DNA of 51,072 nucleotides from Alphaproteobacteria bacterium (GTDB lineage Bacteria; Pseudomonadota; Alphaproteobacteria; Reyranellales; JAQSWP01). A program made the translations under genes and the position numbers. The stretch spans positions 1-51,072 of the forward strand of contig JAQSWP010000022.1 in NCBI GenBank assembly GCA_029266575.1, read 5' to 3'. The notes under the pieces were generated by a model that saw only the letters and a list, made by a program, of their open reading frames with translations, was not told where the DNA came from and did no database searches. Shown here one piece after another: positions 9,306-17,485 of the stretch (its first letter is position 1; each line of letters starts with the position of its first letter).

Positions 9306-10258
9306 TCGGACAGCGCCTGCTTCAGGGCCGCGCCGGCGGCGGCGACGGCGCGATTGGCAGTGGCGATGACGCCGCCCATGCCGAGGAAGCCGTGCACCAT
9401 GCCGCCATATTCCACGTATTCGACCGTGTTGCCGGCCTCGGCCAGCTTGCGCGCATAGGCGAAGCCTTCGTCGCGCAGCGGATCGAAGCCGGCGGTGATG
9501 ACATAGGCTGGCGGTAAATCCTTCAATGACGAAGCCAGCAATGGCGAGGCGCGCGGATCGCGCCGGTCGGCGCTGCCCATGTAATGGTCGATGAACCAGG
9601 CCATGGCGGCGCGGGTCAGCAGATAGCCGTCGGCGAAACGGTTCAGCGAATCGTGCGCCATGGTCATGTCGGTGGCGGGATAGATCAGCAATTGCAGGCG
9701 AAAGGATGGCGCGTTCCTGCCCGAGGCCAGCGCATCGCGAGCCATCAACGCCAGCGCTGCCGCGAGACTCCCGCCGGCCGAATCGCCGCCCACCGCCAGG
9801 CGATGGCCGTCGATGCGCAAACTGCCGCCATTGGCTGTAAGCCAGGTGGCGATGGCATAGGCGTCATCGATGGCGGCGGGAAAGCGATGCTCCGGCGCCT
9901 TGCGGTAATTCACCGACAGCACCGCGCAGCCCGACGCTTCGGCCAGCTGCCGGCAGGTGATGTCATGGGTGTCGAGATCGCCGATCACCCAGCCGCCGCC
10001 ATGAAAGTAGAGCAGCGCCGGCACCAGCTCGTTCTCGGGATGGCCCTTGGGGCGGAAATGGCGCAGCGGGATTTTGCCGTGACCGGCATCGGCCACCAGA
10101 TCGTCGACCCGCGCCATTTCCGGCGGCGGCGGCTGCAGCGGCACGCGCGTCTCGCGGAACATCTTGCGCGCCTCGTCGGGCGACAAGGTCTGCAGCAGCG
10201 GCCGGCCGGCCTTGGCCGCCGCTTCCAGAACGGCGGCAATCTGCGGATCGAGCGCCAT
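9302..10258 (-). CDS. Alpha/beta hydrolase, hormone-sensitive-lipase type (esterase)
   Basis: The 318-residue protein starts at the ATG at 10258 (MALDPQIAAVLEAA). HSL-family marks are clear: oxyanion motif YFHGGGWVIGD (residues 84-93), nucleophile Ser160 in GGDSAGGSLA, Asp259 in AGFDPLRDEG and His289 in GGMVHGF. Such enzymes cleave short acyl esters; the substrate is unknown. The start is divergent from the DUF2333 gene, 123 bp away. A longer open frame continues past the chosen start but runs antisense through that gene and is not believed. Confidence 0.9.
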   Translation of the reverse strand: MALDPQIAAVLEAAAKAGRPLLQTLSPDEARKMFRETRVPLQPPPPEMARVDDLVADAGHGKIPLRHFRPKGHPENELVPALLYFHGGGWVIGDLDTHDITCRQLAEASGCAVLSVNYRKAPEHRFPAAIDDAYAIATWLTANGGSLRIDGHRLAVGGDSAGGSLAAALALMARDALASGRNAPSFRLQLLIYPATDMTMAHDSLNRFADGYLLTRAAMAWFIDHYMGSADRRDPRASPLLASSLKDLPPAYVITAGFDPLRDEGFAYARKLAEAGNTVEYVEYGGMVHGFLGMGGVIATANRAVAAAGAALKQALSD

Positions 10259-10381
10259 GGATTTCCTGCCTTTTGTCGATTGAATTGCGAATTGGTGCGA
10301 TGATCGCGCCGCGGCTTTTCCCGCGCAAGGCTTGGCGCGGCGTTGACGATGCGCCCCAGCATCCCACATAGGATTGGCCAG

Positions 10382-11401
10382 ATGACCTTCGAACCCGAAT
10401 TCACCCCTGAAGCCGCCCCGCGCCTGTCCTGGTGGGAGCGTACGCGCCAACGTCTGGCGGCGGGCGGCAGCGGGCCGGCCAATCCCGCTCGCGGCCGCGC
10501 CCTGCGCCGCGTCGGCTGGGTCGTGCTGGCGATCCTGCTGCTCTATTACCCGCTGGGCATGTTGTGGATCCATCAGATCGACGACAATCCCGATTTTCCG
10601 CCGCCGCAGACCGCCCCAGGCGAAAGCCGCACCGTGGCGATCATGGCCGCCCTGATCGACCGCGAGACCAACCAGCATCGCTGGACGCCCAACGATCCGT
10701 TCTTCGTGCCGTCCTGGGCGCTCGACAACATGCCCAACTACCAGCTCGGCATGATGGCGGCGATGTCGCGCATCGCGGTCGAGCTGACCGACCATATCGG
10801 CCGCGCCCGCGGCACCAGCCAGGCCGATCCCGATCTCGAGAAGGCCGCCGGCAATCTGAAATATCCCGGCCATATCTGGATCTGGGACCCCTCGATCTCG
10901 ATCTGGCCCACCGCCACTTCCGAGCAGCAATACCAGGCCGGCATGCGCTCGCTGATCGCCTACAACAAGCGGGTGGGCCAGGGGCAGGCGGTGTTCGAGC
11001 GCCGCTCGGACAATCTGCAGGCCGCACTTGAGCGCATCGCGTCGGATACCGGCTCGATGTCTGCCACCATCGATCAGCACCTTACCCAGCATGCCGGCAC
11101 GATTTTCGACTTCACGGTCGACGACATCTTCTATGGCAACAAAGGCCGGCTCTACGTCTACTACCTGGTGCTGCGCGAGCTGGGCCACGATTACGAGGCC
11201 GTCATCCGCGAGCGCAACCTCGCCACGGTGTGGAACCAGATGGTCGACAGTTTCCGCACCGCCTCCGAACTCTATCCCGTGGTGGTCATGAACGGCCGTC
11301 CCGACGCGCAGCTCGTGCCCAGCCATCTTGCGACCCAGGGCTTCTATCTGCTGCGCGCCCGCTTCCAGCTCTACGAAGCCATCAACATCCTGCTCAAGTA
11401 G
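10382..11401 (+). CDS. DUF2333 family membrane-anchored protein
   Basis: The 339-residue protein has a basic cytoplasmic N-terminus, one membrane anchor (residues about 43-62, VGWVVLAILLLYYPLGMLW) and a long soluble periplasmic domain. The repeated aromatic-rich stretches HRWTPNDPFFVPSWALDNMPN and IWIWDPSISIWP read like the DUF2333 family, for which I know no function. ATG at 10382; no strong ribosome site. It stands alone between a divergent esterase and the TSUP group, with inverted repeats but no T-run after it. Confidence 0.65.
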   Translation: MTFEPEFTPEAAPRLSWWERTRQRLAAGGSGPANPARGRALRRVGWVVLAILLLYYPLGMLWIHQIDDNPDFPPPQTAPGESRTVAIMAALIDRETNQHRWTPNDPFFVPSWALDNMPNYQLGMMAAMSRIAVELTDHIGRARGTSQADPDLEKAAGNLKYPGHIWIWDPSISIWPTATSEQQYQAGMRSLIAYNKRVGQGQAVFERRSDNLQAALERIASDTGSMSATIDQHLTQHAGTIFDFTVDDIFYGNKGRLYVYYLVLRELGHDYEAVIRERNLATVWNQMVDSFRTASELYPVVVMNGRPDAQLVPSHLATQGFYLLRARFQLYEAINILLK

Positions 11402-11452
11402 CGCGATCTGTGGCGCGATTGCCGCAAGGCCGCGCCAATCGCCGCTCCCTGC

Positions 11453-11480
11453 CATGCAAGACTTGAACCTGCCTTGCATG
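11453..11480. promoter_or_regulatory. Inverted repeat upstream of the TSUP operon (possible operator)
   Basis: CATGCAAG at 11453-11460 and CTTGCATG at 11473-11480 are perfect 8-bp arms separated by 12 bp, 43 bp before the TSUP start codon. It lacks a T-run, so it looks more like a dyad binding site than a terminator. A second weaker inverted repeat (GCGATTG/CAATCGC, 11415-11442) lies just upstream. Confidence 0.35.
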
Positions 11481-11523
11481 AGGCGCACAAAGCTTAAAAA
11501 ACCGCGCCACGCCGGGAGTTGGA

Positions 11524-12444
11524 GTGGAACTTTACCTGCCCATCGCCGAAATGTCGGTCAACGCGCTGGCCCTGCTGGTGCTGGGCCTGACTGCCGGGTT
11601 CTTTTCCGGCCTGTTCGGCATTGGCGGCGGCTTCCTGCTGACCCCGGCCCTGATCTTCATCGGCGTGCCTCCGGCGGTCGCCGTCGGCAGCCAGGCAGCG
11701 CAGATTCTCGCCACCTCGGTATCCTCGCTCGACCAGCAATGGCGGCGCGGCAACGTCGATTTTCGCATGGGATTCACCATGCTGGCCGGCGGCCTGGTCG
11801 GCTCGGCGCTGGGGGTGCAGCTGTTCGGCTACCTGAAGGCCATCGGCCAGATCGACGTGGTGATCGCGCTCGCCTTCATCATCATGCTCTCGACCATGGG
11901 CACGCTGATGCTGGTGGAAAGCAGCCGCACCATCTTGCGCCAGAAGCTGAAAAAGCCCGCGACCCGGCGCAAGCTGCACCAGCATTATTGGGTGGCGCGC
12001 TGGCCAGTGAAGGTGCGCTACCCCAAATCGCGGCTCTACGTATCGGTTTTCCTGCCAATGCTGCTGGGGCTGGGCGGCGGCGTGCTGTCGGCAATCATGG
12101 GCATCGGCGGCGGATTTTTGCTGGTGCCGGCCATGATCTATCTGCTCGGCATGCCGACACTGCTGGTGATCGGCACCTCGGCGCTGCAGATCGTGTTCGT
12201 AGCCGCCAACGTCACCATCCTGCAAGCCTGGCAGAACGAGACGGTCGATCTCTTCCTGGCGCTGATGATGATCGCCGGCGGCGTGATCGGCGCGCCGCTG
12301 GGCAGCCGGCTGTCGGTGAAACTGCCTGGCGAGCATTTGCGCGGGTTGCTGGCGGTGCTGCTGGTGGGCATGGCGATCAAGCTGCTGGTCGACATGGTGG
12401 TGACGCCGGAGGAAATCTACGTTCTCAGCGAGGCCGGCAAATGA
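11524..12444 (+). CDS. TSUP family transporter (TauE/SafE, sulfite exporter-like)
   Basis: The 306-residue integral membrane protein has two similar halves, each opening with a glycine-rich segment: FFSGLFGIGGGFLLTPAL near residue 27 and AIMGIGGGFLLVPAM near residue 190. This internal duplication is the hallmark of the TauE/SafE (TSUP) family, which exports or imports sulfite, sulfonates and related anions. The GTG start at 11524 follows GTTGGA. Its stop overlaps the ATG of the next gene (ATGA), so the two are probably cotranslated. A sulfur substrate is a family-based inference. Confidence 0.9.
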   Translation: MELYLPIAEMSVNALALLVLGLTAGFFSGLFGIGGGFLLTPALIFIGVPPAVAVGSQAAQILATSVSSLDQQWRRGNVDFRMGFTMLAGGLVGSALGVQLFGYLKAIGQIDVVIALAFIIMLSTMGTLMLVESSRTILRQKLKKPATRRKLHQHYWVARWPVKVRYPKSRLYVSVFLPMLLGLGGGVLSAIMGIGGGFLLVPAMIYLLGMPTLLVIGTSALQIVFVAANVTILQAWQNETVDLFLALMMIAGGVIGAPLGSRLSVKLPGEHLRGLLAVLLVGMAIKLLVDMVVTPEEIYVLSEAGK

Positions 12445-13166
12445 AGCGGCTGGCCGCCATCCTCCTCGTCCTGCTACTGCCACAGATGGCCCAGGCGCAG
12501 CGCTCGCTGAGCGTCGACATGGCGCGCGACCGGGTTTCCATCAGCTCCGGCTTTTCCGGCACCGACCTGCTGCTGTTCGGCGCCGTCGACCAGCCCAGCG
12601 ACATCGTCGTGGTGGTGACCAGCCTCGATACCGAAAAGCAGACGGTGGTGCGCAAGCAGCGCGTGCTGGGCATCTGGCTCAATCGCGGCGCGGCGGAATT
12701 CTCGCGCGTGCCGCCGCTCTATTCCTATGCCAGTACCCGCGCGCTGTCGGACGTGGCGCCGCGCAACGTGCGCCAGGACAACCGGCTGGGCCTGGATTTC
12801 CTCGATATCGAGCCCCGCGATCCGGCCTATGCCGACTATCGCGCCGGGCTCATCCGCGCCAAACAGCGCATCGGCCTCTATTCCTCGCTGCCGGCCAAGG
12901 TCAGCTTCAAGGACGACCGGCTGTTCCGCACCAGCCTGCATTTCCCAGCCCAACTGGCGCCCGGCCGCTACCGGGTCAACGTCTATCAGCTGCGCGGCGG
13001 GCGCATCATCGATGCCGCCGCCCTGCCGCTCTTGGTCGACAAGGTGGGCGTCGGGGCGCGGATTTCCTACTGGGCCGAGAACCATGGCCTGCTTTATGGG
13101 CTGTTTGCCATCGCCGTCGCGGCAGTGGCAGGATTGCTCAGCGGCTATGCGTTCCGTCGCACCTAA
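12441..13166 (+). CDS. TIGR02186-type conserved membrane protein
   Basis: The 241-residue protein has a signal peptide (MKRLAAILLVLLLPQMAQA), a mostly beta-rich periplasmic part and one C-terminal membrane helix (residues about 217-237) followed by a basic end. The layout and the opening SLSVDMARDRVSISSGFSGTDLLLFGA match my memory of TIGR02186, an alphaproteobacterial family of unknown function usually next to a TSUP permease. Coupling to that permease is direct here, with an ATGA overlap. It may be a periplasmic partner of the transporter; that is inference. Confidence 0.75.
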   Translation: MKRLAAILLVLLLPQMAQAQRSLSVDMARDRVSISSGFSGTDLLLFGAVDQPSDIVVVVTSLDTEKQTVVRKQRVLGIWLNRGAAEFSRVPPLYSYASTRALSDVAPRNVRQDNRLGLDFLDIEPRDPAYADYRAGLIRAKQRIGLYSSLPAKVSFKDDRLFRTSLHFPAQLAPGRYRVNVYQLRGGRIIDAAALPLLVDKVGVGARISYWAENHGLLYGLFAIAVAAVAGLLSGYAFRRT

Positions 13167-13187
13167 CCGCGCCCGCAGGAGGATTGC

Positions 13188-13694
13188 TTGAGCGAAGCGG
13201 CGAAATCGGCCCCCAAACCAGCGGAAGTGCCGGGCGAGCGCGTCTTCCTGGTGGTGGTGGACGATTCGCCCGAATTGCTGACGGCGCTGCGCTATGCCAG
13301 CCGTCGCGCCAAGCGCACCGGCGGGCTGGTGGCCATGCTGTATGTCCTCGAGCCGATCGAGCAGCAGCTGTCCTCCTCCGTCAACGAGCTGATGAAGCAG
13401 GAGGCGCGCGAGCAGGGCGAAGAGGTGCTGCACCGGTTCTCCGAACTGGTGGTGTCGCTGACCGGGCAGCTGCCCCGCACCGTGGTGCGCGAGGGCAACA
13501 AGCGCGACGAATTGCTGAAGCTGATCGCCGAGGATCCCAGCATTTCAATCCTGGTCCTGGGCGCGGCGACGGGCGCTGAGGGCCCCGGCCCGCTGGTTAC
13601 GGCGCTGGCCGGCAAGCATGCCGGCAGCCTGCGGGTGCCGATCACCATCGTGCCCGGCAGCCTGGACGAAGCGCAGATCGACGCGATCAGCTGA
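13188..13694 (+). CDS. Universal stress protein family (UspA domain)
   Basis: The 168-residue product starts at the TTG at 13188 after an AGGAGG ribosome site. The Usp fold is visible as VFLVVVDDSPELLTALRYA (strand 1 with conserved Asp), the AMLYVLEP strand, VVREGNKRDELLKLI, SISILVLGAATG and the terminal strand VPITIVPG. The nucleotide-binding loop (G-2x-G-9x-G) is present in modified form, so ATP binding is uncertain. It follows TIGR02186 by 21 bp and may be in the same transcript. Usp genes near nfuA are common in alphaproteobacteria. Confidence 0.85.
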   Translation: MSEAAKSAPKPAEVPGERVFLVVVDDSPELLTALRYASRRAKRTGGLVAMLYVLEPIEQQLSSSVNELMKQEAREQGEEVLHRFSELVVSLTGQLPRTVVREGNKRDELLKLIAEDPSISILVLGAATGAEGPGPLVTALAGKHAGSLRVPITIVPGSLDEAQIDAIS

Positions 13695-13985
13695 GGTAGC
13701 AGTTAATGATTTAGGGCAATAGCAAGGCGCTGTTTAGGGCCTTAAGTGCCACGTGTGGGCACAATCCCGACAAAATCACTCAACAATAAATATTTATATA
13801 TTTCAAATACTTAGACAGTCTCTTTTGAATATGTCGCATCCCGGGGCAGAAAAACCGCTTGATCCTGGAACTCCCTTTCCCTATGTCGGCAACACGTTCA
13901 GGCGCTTAAGGCGCTCATTTTTGACGGCTGGCCGGTTCCGCGAACGCCCTGGCGATCCGCCCGCCCAGCCAAGAGGAGTACGGTC
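13695..13985 (+). promoter_or_regulatory. Non-coding gap with AT-rich island, upstream of nfuA
   Basis: This 291-bp gap has no credible gene. It holds two direct copies of TTTAGGGC (13710-13717 and 13733-13740, spaced 23 bp), a short inverted repeat GTGCC/GGCAC near 13746-13762, and an A/T-rich stretch at about 13780-13835 (AATAAATATTTATATATTT) that stands out in this GC-rich DNA. It probably contains the nfuA promoter; no -35/-10 pair is convincing enough to fix. Confidence 0.4.
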
Positions 13986-14540
13986 ATGTTCATCCAGACC
14001 GAACAGACCCCCAACCCGGCCACCTTGAAGTTCATCCCCGGCCGGGCCGTGCTCGAAAGCGGCACGCATGATTTTCCCAACGCCGATGCAGCCGGCCTGT
14101 CGCCTTTGGCGCGGAAGCTGTTCGACGTCGATGGCGTCACCAGGGTGTTTCTGGGCTCAGATTTCGTCACCGTCACCAAGGCGGCCGATATCGACTGGCC
14201 GGTGCTGAAGCCGGCCGTGCTGGGCGCCATCATGGAGCATTTCACCTCCGGCCAGCCGGTCATGGCTGGCGCCCCGGAGGCCAACCCATCCGCCTCGCCC
14301 GAGGCTGATAACGAAGTCGAAGCGCAAATCCGCGATCTGCTGGACACCCGCGTGCGTCCAGCCGTCGCGCAAGACGGCGGGGATATCGTCTTCCAGCGCT
14401 TCGAAGATGGCGTCGTGTACCTGCACATGCAGGGCTCGTGCTCGGGCTGCCCGAGTTCGACCGCGACGCTGAAAATGGGGATCGAAAACCTCCTTCGGCA
14501 CTATGTGCCGGAGGTCACGGAAGTTCGCGCCGTCGATTAG
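13986..14540 (+). CDS. NfuA/NFU1-type Fe-S cluster carrier
   Basis: The 184-residue protein has an N-terminal Nfu_N (scaffold) domain starting MFIQTEQTPNPATLKFIPG and a C-terminal NifU-like domain with the cluster-binding Cys152 and Cys155 in GSCSGCPSST. Two subunits hold one [4Fe-4S] cluster and pass it to target enzymes. Likely clients encoded nearby include MiaB. ATG at 13986 after AGAGGAG. This is the mitochondrial NFU1-like layout found throughout alphaproteobacteria. Confidence 0.93.
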   Translation: MFIQTEQTPNPATLKFIPGRAVLESGTHDFPNADAAGLSPLARKLFDVDGVTRVFLGSDFVTVTKAADIDWPVLKPAVLGAIMEHFTSGQPVMAGAPEANPSASPEADNEVEAQIRDLLDTRVRPAVAQDGGDIVFQRFEDGVVYLHMQGSCSGCPSSTATLKMGIENLLRHYVPEVTEVRAVD

Positions 14541-14561
14541 GCCCAAAAAAGTCCCAACCGT

Positions 14562-14592
14562 CCGGGAACCCGCAAAAGTTCCCGGTGGTTTC
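14562..14592 (+). terminator. Hairpin after nfuA (probable terminator)
   Basis: Perfect 8-bp inverted repeat CCGGGAAC (14562-14569) / GTTCCCGG (14578-14585) with an 8-nt loop, 22 bp after the nfuA stop, followed by TGGTTTC. The T-run is short, so termination strength is doubtful. Confidence 0.5.
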
Positions 14593-14636
14593 AGCGATGG
14601 CCCTCGATCCTTGGGGGCGTAACAGAACGGTTTGAA

Positions 14637-15683
14637 ATGCCGATTGATCCGCGTTTTTTGGCGCGTCTGCGCGCCCACGGTTCGCTGCCGCTTGCCGTTC
14701 TTTCCATTGGCGTTTTCGCCTTCATCTCCTTCAATCCCGCTCGTCATCCGGTCTCAGCCGCGCCGGCCGAGGTGGCGCGCCTGTTGCCGCAGCTCGACAG
14801 CTCCAACGGCCTGCCGCTGCCATTCCAGCCGCAGGAAGCCGTGCCTTCCGCCCTGATCACGCCCCAGGCCCTGGCCGACATGCCCGATACGCCGCCGCCG
14901 GCGACGCCGGTCGTGGTGGAGCGCAGCGAGCAGCTGGCGCAATTGTTCGACAACCACAATTACTCGCTGAAGGCCGTGGTCGGCGGCCGCCTGCCGGTGC
15001 CGGCCATCGCCGTCATGCGCATGCCGTCCGATCTCGCCAAGCTGGCCGACACCGACAAGCGCAAGCGGCTGTTCGTGAAGACCCTGCTGCCGGTGATGCT
15101 GCAAACCAATGAGGAGATCGAGGCCGACCGCCAGCATCTGATCAAGCTCAAGGCCCAGATCGCGGCCGGCGAAACGATCGGCGACTGGGATCAGAGCTGG
15201 CTCGAGGCGCTGGCGCAGCGCTATGGCGTCGAAGACGACAATCACGACGAGCTGCTGCTGCGGGTCGATGTCATTCCGCCGGCGCTGGCGATCGCGCAAG
15301 CCGTGACCGAAAGCGGCTGGGGCACGTCGATGCCGGCGCGCACCGGCAATGCGCTGTTCGGCCAGTATCACGTCTCGTCGGCCAGCAACAAAGGCGCGGT
15401 GGTCGGCGCGCATGTGCCGGGCAGCTTCCAGATGCGCGCTTTCGGCAGCATCGTCGATGCCGTCGCCGCCTATGCGCAGAACCTCAACACGCATTTCGCC
15501 TATCGCAAGTTCCGCCTGCAGCGCGCCGAGATGCGCAACAAGAGCGCATTGATCGACGGCTACGTGCTGGCCGGCACGCTGCTGGCCTATTCCGAGCGCG
15601 GCCAGGACTACATCGATTTCCTGCGCCTGATCATGCGCACCGAAAGCCTGCGGCCGCTGGACGAAGCCAGGCTGCAGCGTTAG
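14637..15683 (+). CDS. Bax-like membrane-anchored glucosaminidase-domain protein
   Basis: The 348-residue protein has one N-terminal membrane anchor (residues about 17-36), a proline/alanine-rich linker and a C-terminal glucosaminidase domain. The active-site stretch is PALAIAQAVTESGWGTSMPA, with the catalytic glutamate in TESGWG, followed by NALFGQYHV and AVAAYAQNLNTH. The spacing and the KRKRLFVKTLLPVMLQTNEEI segment resemble the E. coli Bax group. Such enzymes cut the glycan strands of peptidoglycan. The start MPIDPRFL at 14637 lacks a strong ribosome site. It converges on a dipeptidase gene that could also act on the wall. Confidence 0.85.
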   Translation: MPIDPRFLARLRAHGSLPLAVLSIGVFAFISFNPARHPVSAAPAEVARLLPQLDSSNGLPLPFQPQEAVPSALITPQALADMPDTPPPATPVVVERSEQLAQLFDNHNYSLKAVVGGRLPVPAIAVMRMPSDLAKLADTDKRKRLFVKTLLPVMLQTNEEIEADRQHLIKLKAQIAAGETIGDWDQSWLEALAQRYGVEDDNHDELLLRVDVIPPALAIAQAVTESGWGTSMPARTGNALFGQYHVSSASNKGAVVGAHVPGSFQMRAFGSIVDAVAAYAQNLNTHFAYRKFRLQRAEMRNKSALIDGYVLAGTLLAYSERGQDYIDFLRLIMRTESLRPLDEARLQR

Positions 15684-15693
15684 CGCAGCACCA

Positions 15694-16254
15694 CTACATC
15701 ATCGGCCGCGGCAGATCGGCATCGTTCCACAGCCGGTACTGGCGGGCGTCGAACAGCTGGTAGTGCCACCACTCGTTGCGATAGAAATCCCAGCCGGCGC
15801 CGGTCATCAATCCCATCAGCAGCAGGCGGTTGCGCTGCGCCAATGGCGAGACCGCGAGGTTGCCGTGATGCGACAGCGGCGTGAAGGCGTCGAAGCCGGT
15901 GCCCATGTCGAGATCGCGCCCGTCGGCGCCGATCAGGGTCAGATCGACGGCGACGCCGCGCGAATGCGGCGAACCCCGCCTGGGGTCGGCGAGGAATTGC
16001 GGATCGGGATTGAAGTTCCACAGCTTCCACTGCGCCTCGGTCGGGCGTAGCGCATCGAACAGCCGCAGGCGCAGATCGAGCCTGGCGGCCTGCCGGATCG
16101 CCCGCTGCAGCGCTGCCGCCGCCGGCTCGAGCAGATAGCAGTCGGCGCGCGCATAGACCGGCCGGCCGGTGATGTTGTCCGCCGTGGCATAGGCCAGGCT
16201 GATCTCGACGTCGAAATCGGGCTTGGCGATCGGAACCAGCTGCACCTTGTACAC
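15694..16254 (-). CDS. D-alanyl-D-alanine dipeptidase (VanX/DdpX family)
   Basis: The 186-residue zinc peptidase has all active-site landmarks: Arg70 in DALRPTEAQ, the zinc motif SPHSRGVAVD with His97 and Asp104, and EWWH with catalytic Glu161 and zinc ligand His164. There is no signal peptide, so it should be cytoplasmic. VanX-type enzymes hydrolyse D-Ala-D-Ala, in recycling of wall peptides or, within van clusters, in vancomycin resistance. No vanH, vanA or vanRS is nearby, so recycling is the better reading. GTG start at 16254 after AGGGAG. It converges on the glucosaminidase gene. Confidence 0.92.
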   Translation of the reverse strand: MYKVQLVPIAKPDFDVEISLAYATADNITGRPVYARADCYLLEPAAAALQRAIRQAARLDLRLRLFDALRPTEAQWKLWNFNPDPQFLADPRRGSPHSRGVAVDLTLIGADGRDLDMGTGFDAFTPLSHHGNLAVSPLAQRNRLLLMGLMTGAGWDFYRNEWWHYQLFDARQYRLWNDADLPRPMM

Positions 16255-16319
16255 TCCCTGGAGCGGATCAATTGGACGGCAACTTGCGCCGCTTTTCCTA
16301 ACATGTTCGATTGGCCGCG

Positions 16320-17015
16320 ATGAAGCCGCCGTTGATCACGCTCGCCTTCGATTGCGCCTGTTCGAGCCTTTCCACCGCCGTTCTGGCCGGCGAGAAAGTG
16401 CTGGCGCAGCACTTCGAAACCAGCGCCACCGGCCAGGCGGCAGCGGTGGCGCCGCTGATCCAGCGCCAGCTCGCAGCTTCCGGGCAGACGGCCAGGGACA
16501 TCGGGCTGATCGTCCTGACCAACGGACCGGGCAGCTTCACCGGCATTCGCATCGGGCTGGCCATGGGACGCGGCCTGGCGCTGGCGCTCAATGTGCCGCT
16601 GGCCGCCTGTTCAACCTTCGACGCGGTGCTGCAAAATCTGCCGCCCCAGCCGGGAGAGAGCGAAATCGTCCTGGCCATCGACAGCCGGCGCGAGGAGATT
16701 TTTCTCCGCCAGCCCGCGACCGGCCGCATTTGGATCGCCAGTCCCGCGCAGGCGGTCGCGGATTTGCCGCGTGCCCGCTACGTGCTGGGAGGCGATGGCG
16801 CGCCGTTGATGCAAGCCGCTTTCATAGCCGCCGGCCGTGCGGGAGAAATCGCGGCACAGGACGATCGCCCGCCAGTCGCGGCCAATTTCGCCGTGCCGCT
16901 TTTGGCTGCAGGCGCCCAACACTGGCGCCAGGAGAATGCGCGCGCGGGCATGCCCCGTCCGCTCTATCTGCGCGAAGCCGACGTCACCTTGCCCAAACCG
17001 CCGGCGGCGCCATGA
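16320..17015 (+). CDS. tsaB: tRNA threonylcarbamoyladenosine biosynthesis protein TsaB
   Basis: The 231-residue protein has the ASKHA fold opening ITLAFDCACSSLSTAVL and the TsaB signature TNGPGSFTGIRIGLAMGRGLALAL at about residues 67-90. TsaB partners TsaD and TsaE in making the t6A37 modification of ANN-decoding tRNAs. The ATG at 16320 is preferred; a TTG nine bases earlier is in frame. The last codons overlap rimI (ATGA at 17012-17015), the usual tsaB-rimI pair. Confidence 0.95.
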   Translation: MKPPLITLAFDCACSSLSTAVLAGEKVLAQHFETSATGQAAAVAPLIQRQLAASGQTARDIGLIVLTNGPGSFTGIRIGLAMGRGLALALNVPLAACSTFDAVLQNLPPQPGESEIVLAIDSRREEIFLRQPATGRIWIASPAQAVADLPRARYVLGGDGAPLMQAAFIAAGRAGEIAAQDDRPPVAANFAVPLLAAGAQHWRQENARAGMPRPLYLREADVTLPKPPAAP

Positions 17016-17485
17016 CTGCCCAGCCCTCCGTCATCTCGGCCTTTGGCGGGCTGGAACTGGCCGATGCCGAGGCCTTGCACCGCGCCTGCTTTGCCGCCGC
17101 GTGGGATCGGCCGTGGTCCCGCCAGAGCTTTGCCGAAATGCTGGCCATGCCCGGCACGTTCGGTCTGATGGCGCGTGATGAGGCCAATGCCGTGCTGGGC
17201 CTGATCGTGGTGCGCGCCACCGCCGACGAAGCGGAAATTCTCACCATCGCGGTCGAGGCGCAGCAGCGCCGGCAGGGCATTGGTGCGGCGCTGATCGCCG
17301 CAGCGCAAAGCGAAGCGCGCGGGCGCGGTGTCGTGCGACTGCATCTGGAAGTAGCGGAGGACAACTTCGCCGCACGCCGGCTTTATACGGGACTGGGGTT
17401 CGAACCGGTCGGCAGGCGCGGCAATTATTATGCGCGCGGCAGTCTTGGCACTGTCGCCGCCATTCTAATGGCGCGGCCGGTTTAG
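17012..17485 (+). CDS. rimI: Ribosomal-protein-alanine N-acetyltransferase RimI-like
   Basis: GNAT acetyltransferase of 157 residues, translationally coupled to tsaB. The core has WSRQSFAEMLAMPGTFGL, the acetyl-CoA loop QQRRQGIGAALI (R/Q-x-x-G-x-G/A) and the C-terminal RRLYTGLGFEPVGRRGNYY, which is the RimI pattern ending in the catalytic tyrosine region. RimI acetylates the N-terminus of ribosomal protein S18. The stop codon overlaps by 4 bp that of the convergent tusA-like gene. Confidence 0.92.
   Translation: MTAQPSVISAFGGLELADAEALHRACFAAAWDRPWSRQSFAEMLAMPGTFGLMARDEANAVLGLIVVRATADEAEILTIAVEAQQRRQGIGAALIAAAQSEARGRGVVRLHLEVAEDNFAARRLYTGLGFEPVGRRGNYYARGSLGTVAAILMARPV

Noticed and set aside
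10259-11488. Minus-strand extension of the esterase frame upstream of its ATG
   Set aside because: It runs antisense through the DUF2333 gene and reads as low-complexity sequence; the esterase domain starts at MALDPQ.
13753-14028. 91-codon frame in the gap before nfuA
   Set aside because: It overlaps the nfuA start, has no ribosome site and no conserved features.
15694-16254. Vancomycin-resistance cluster
   Set aside because: Only the VanX-type dipeptidase is present; no vanH, ligase or two-component genes are nearby.
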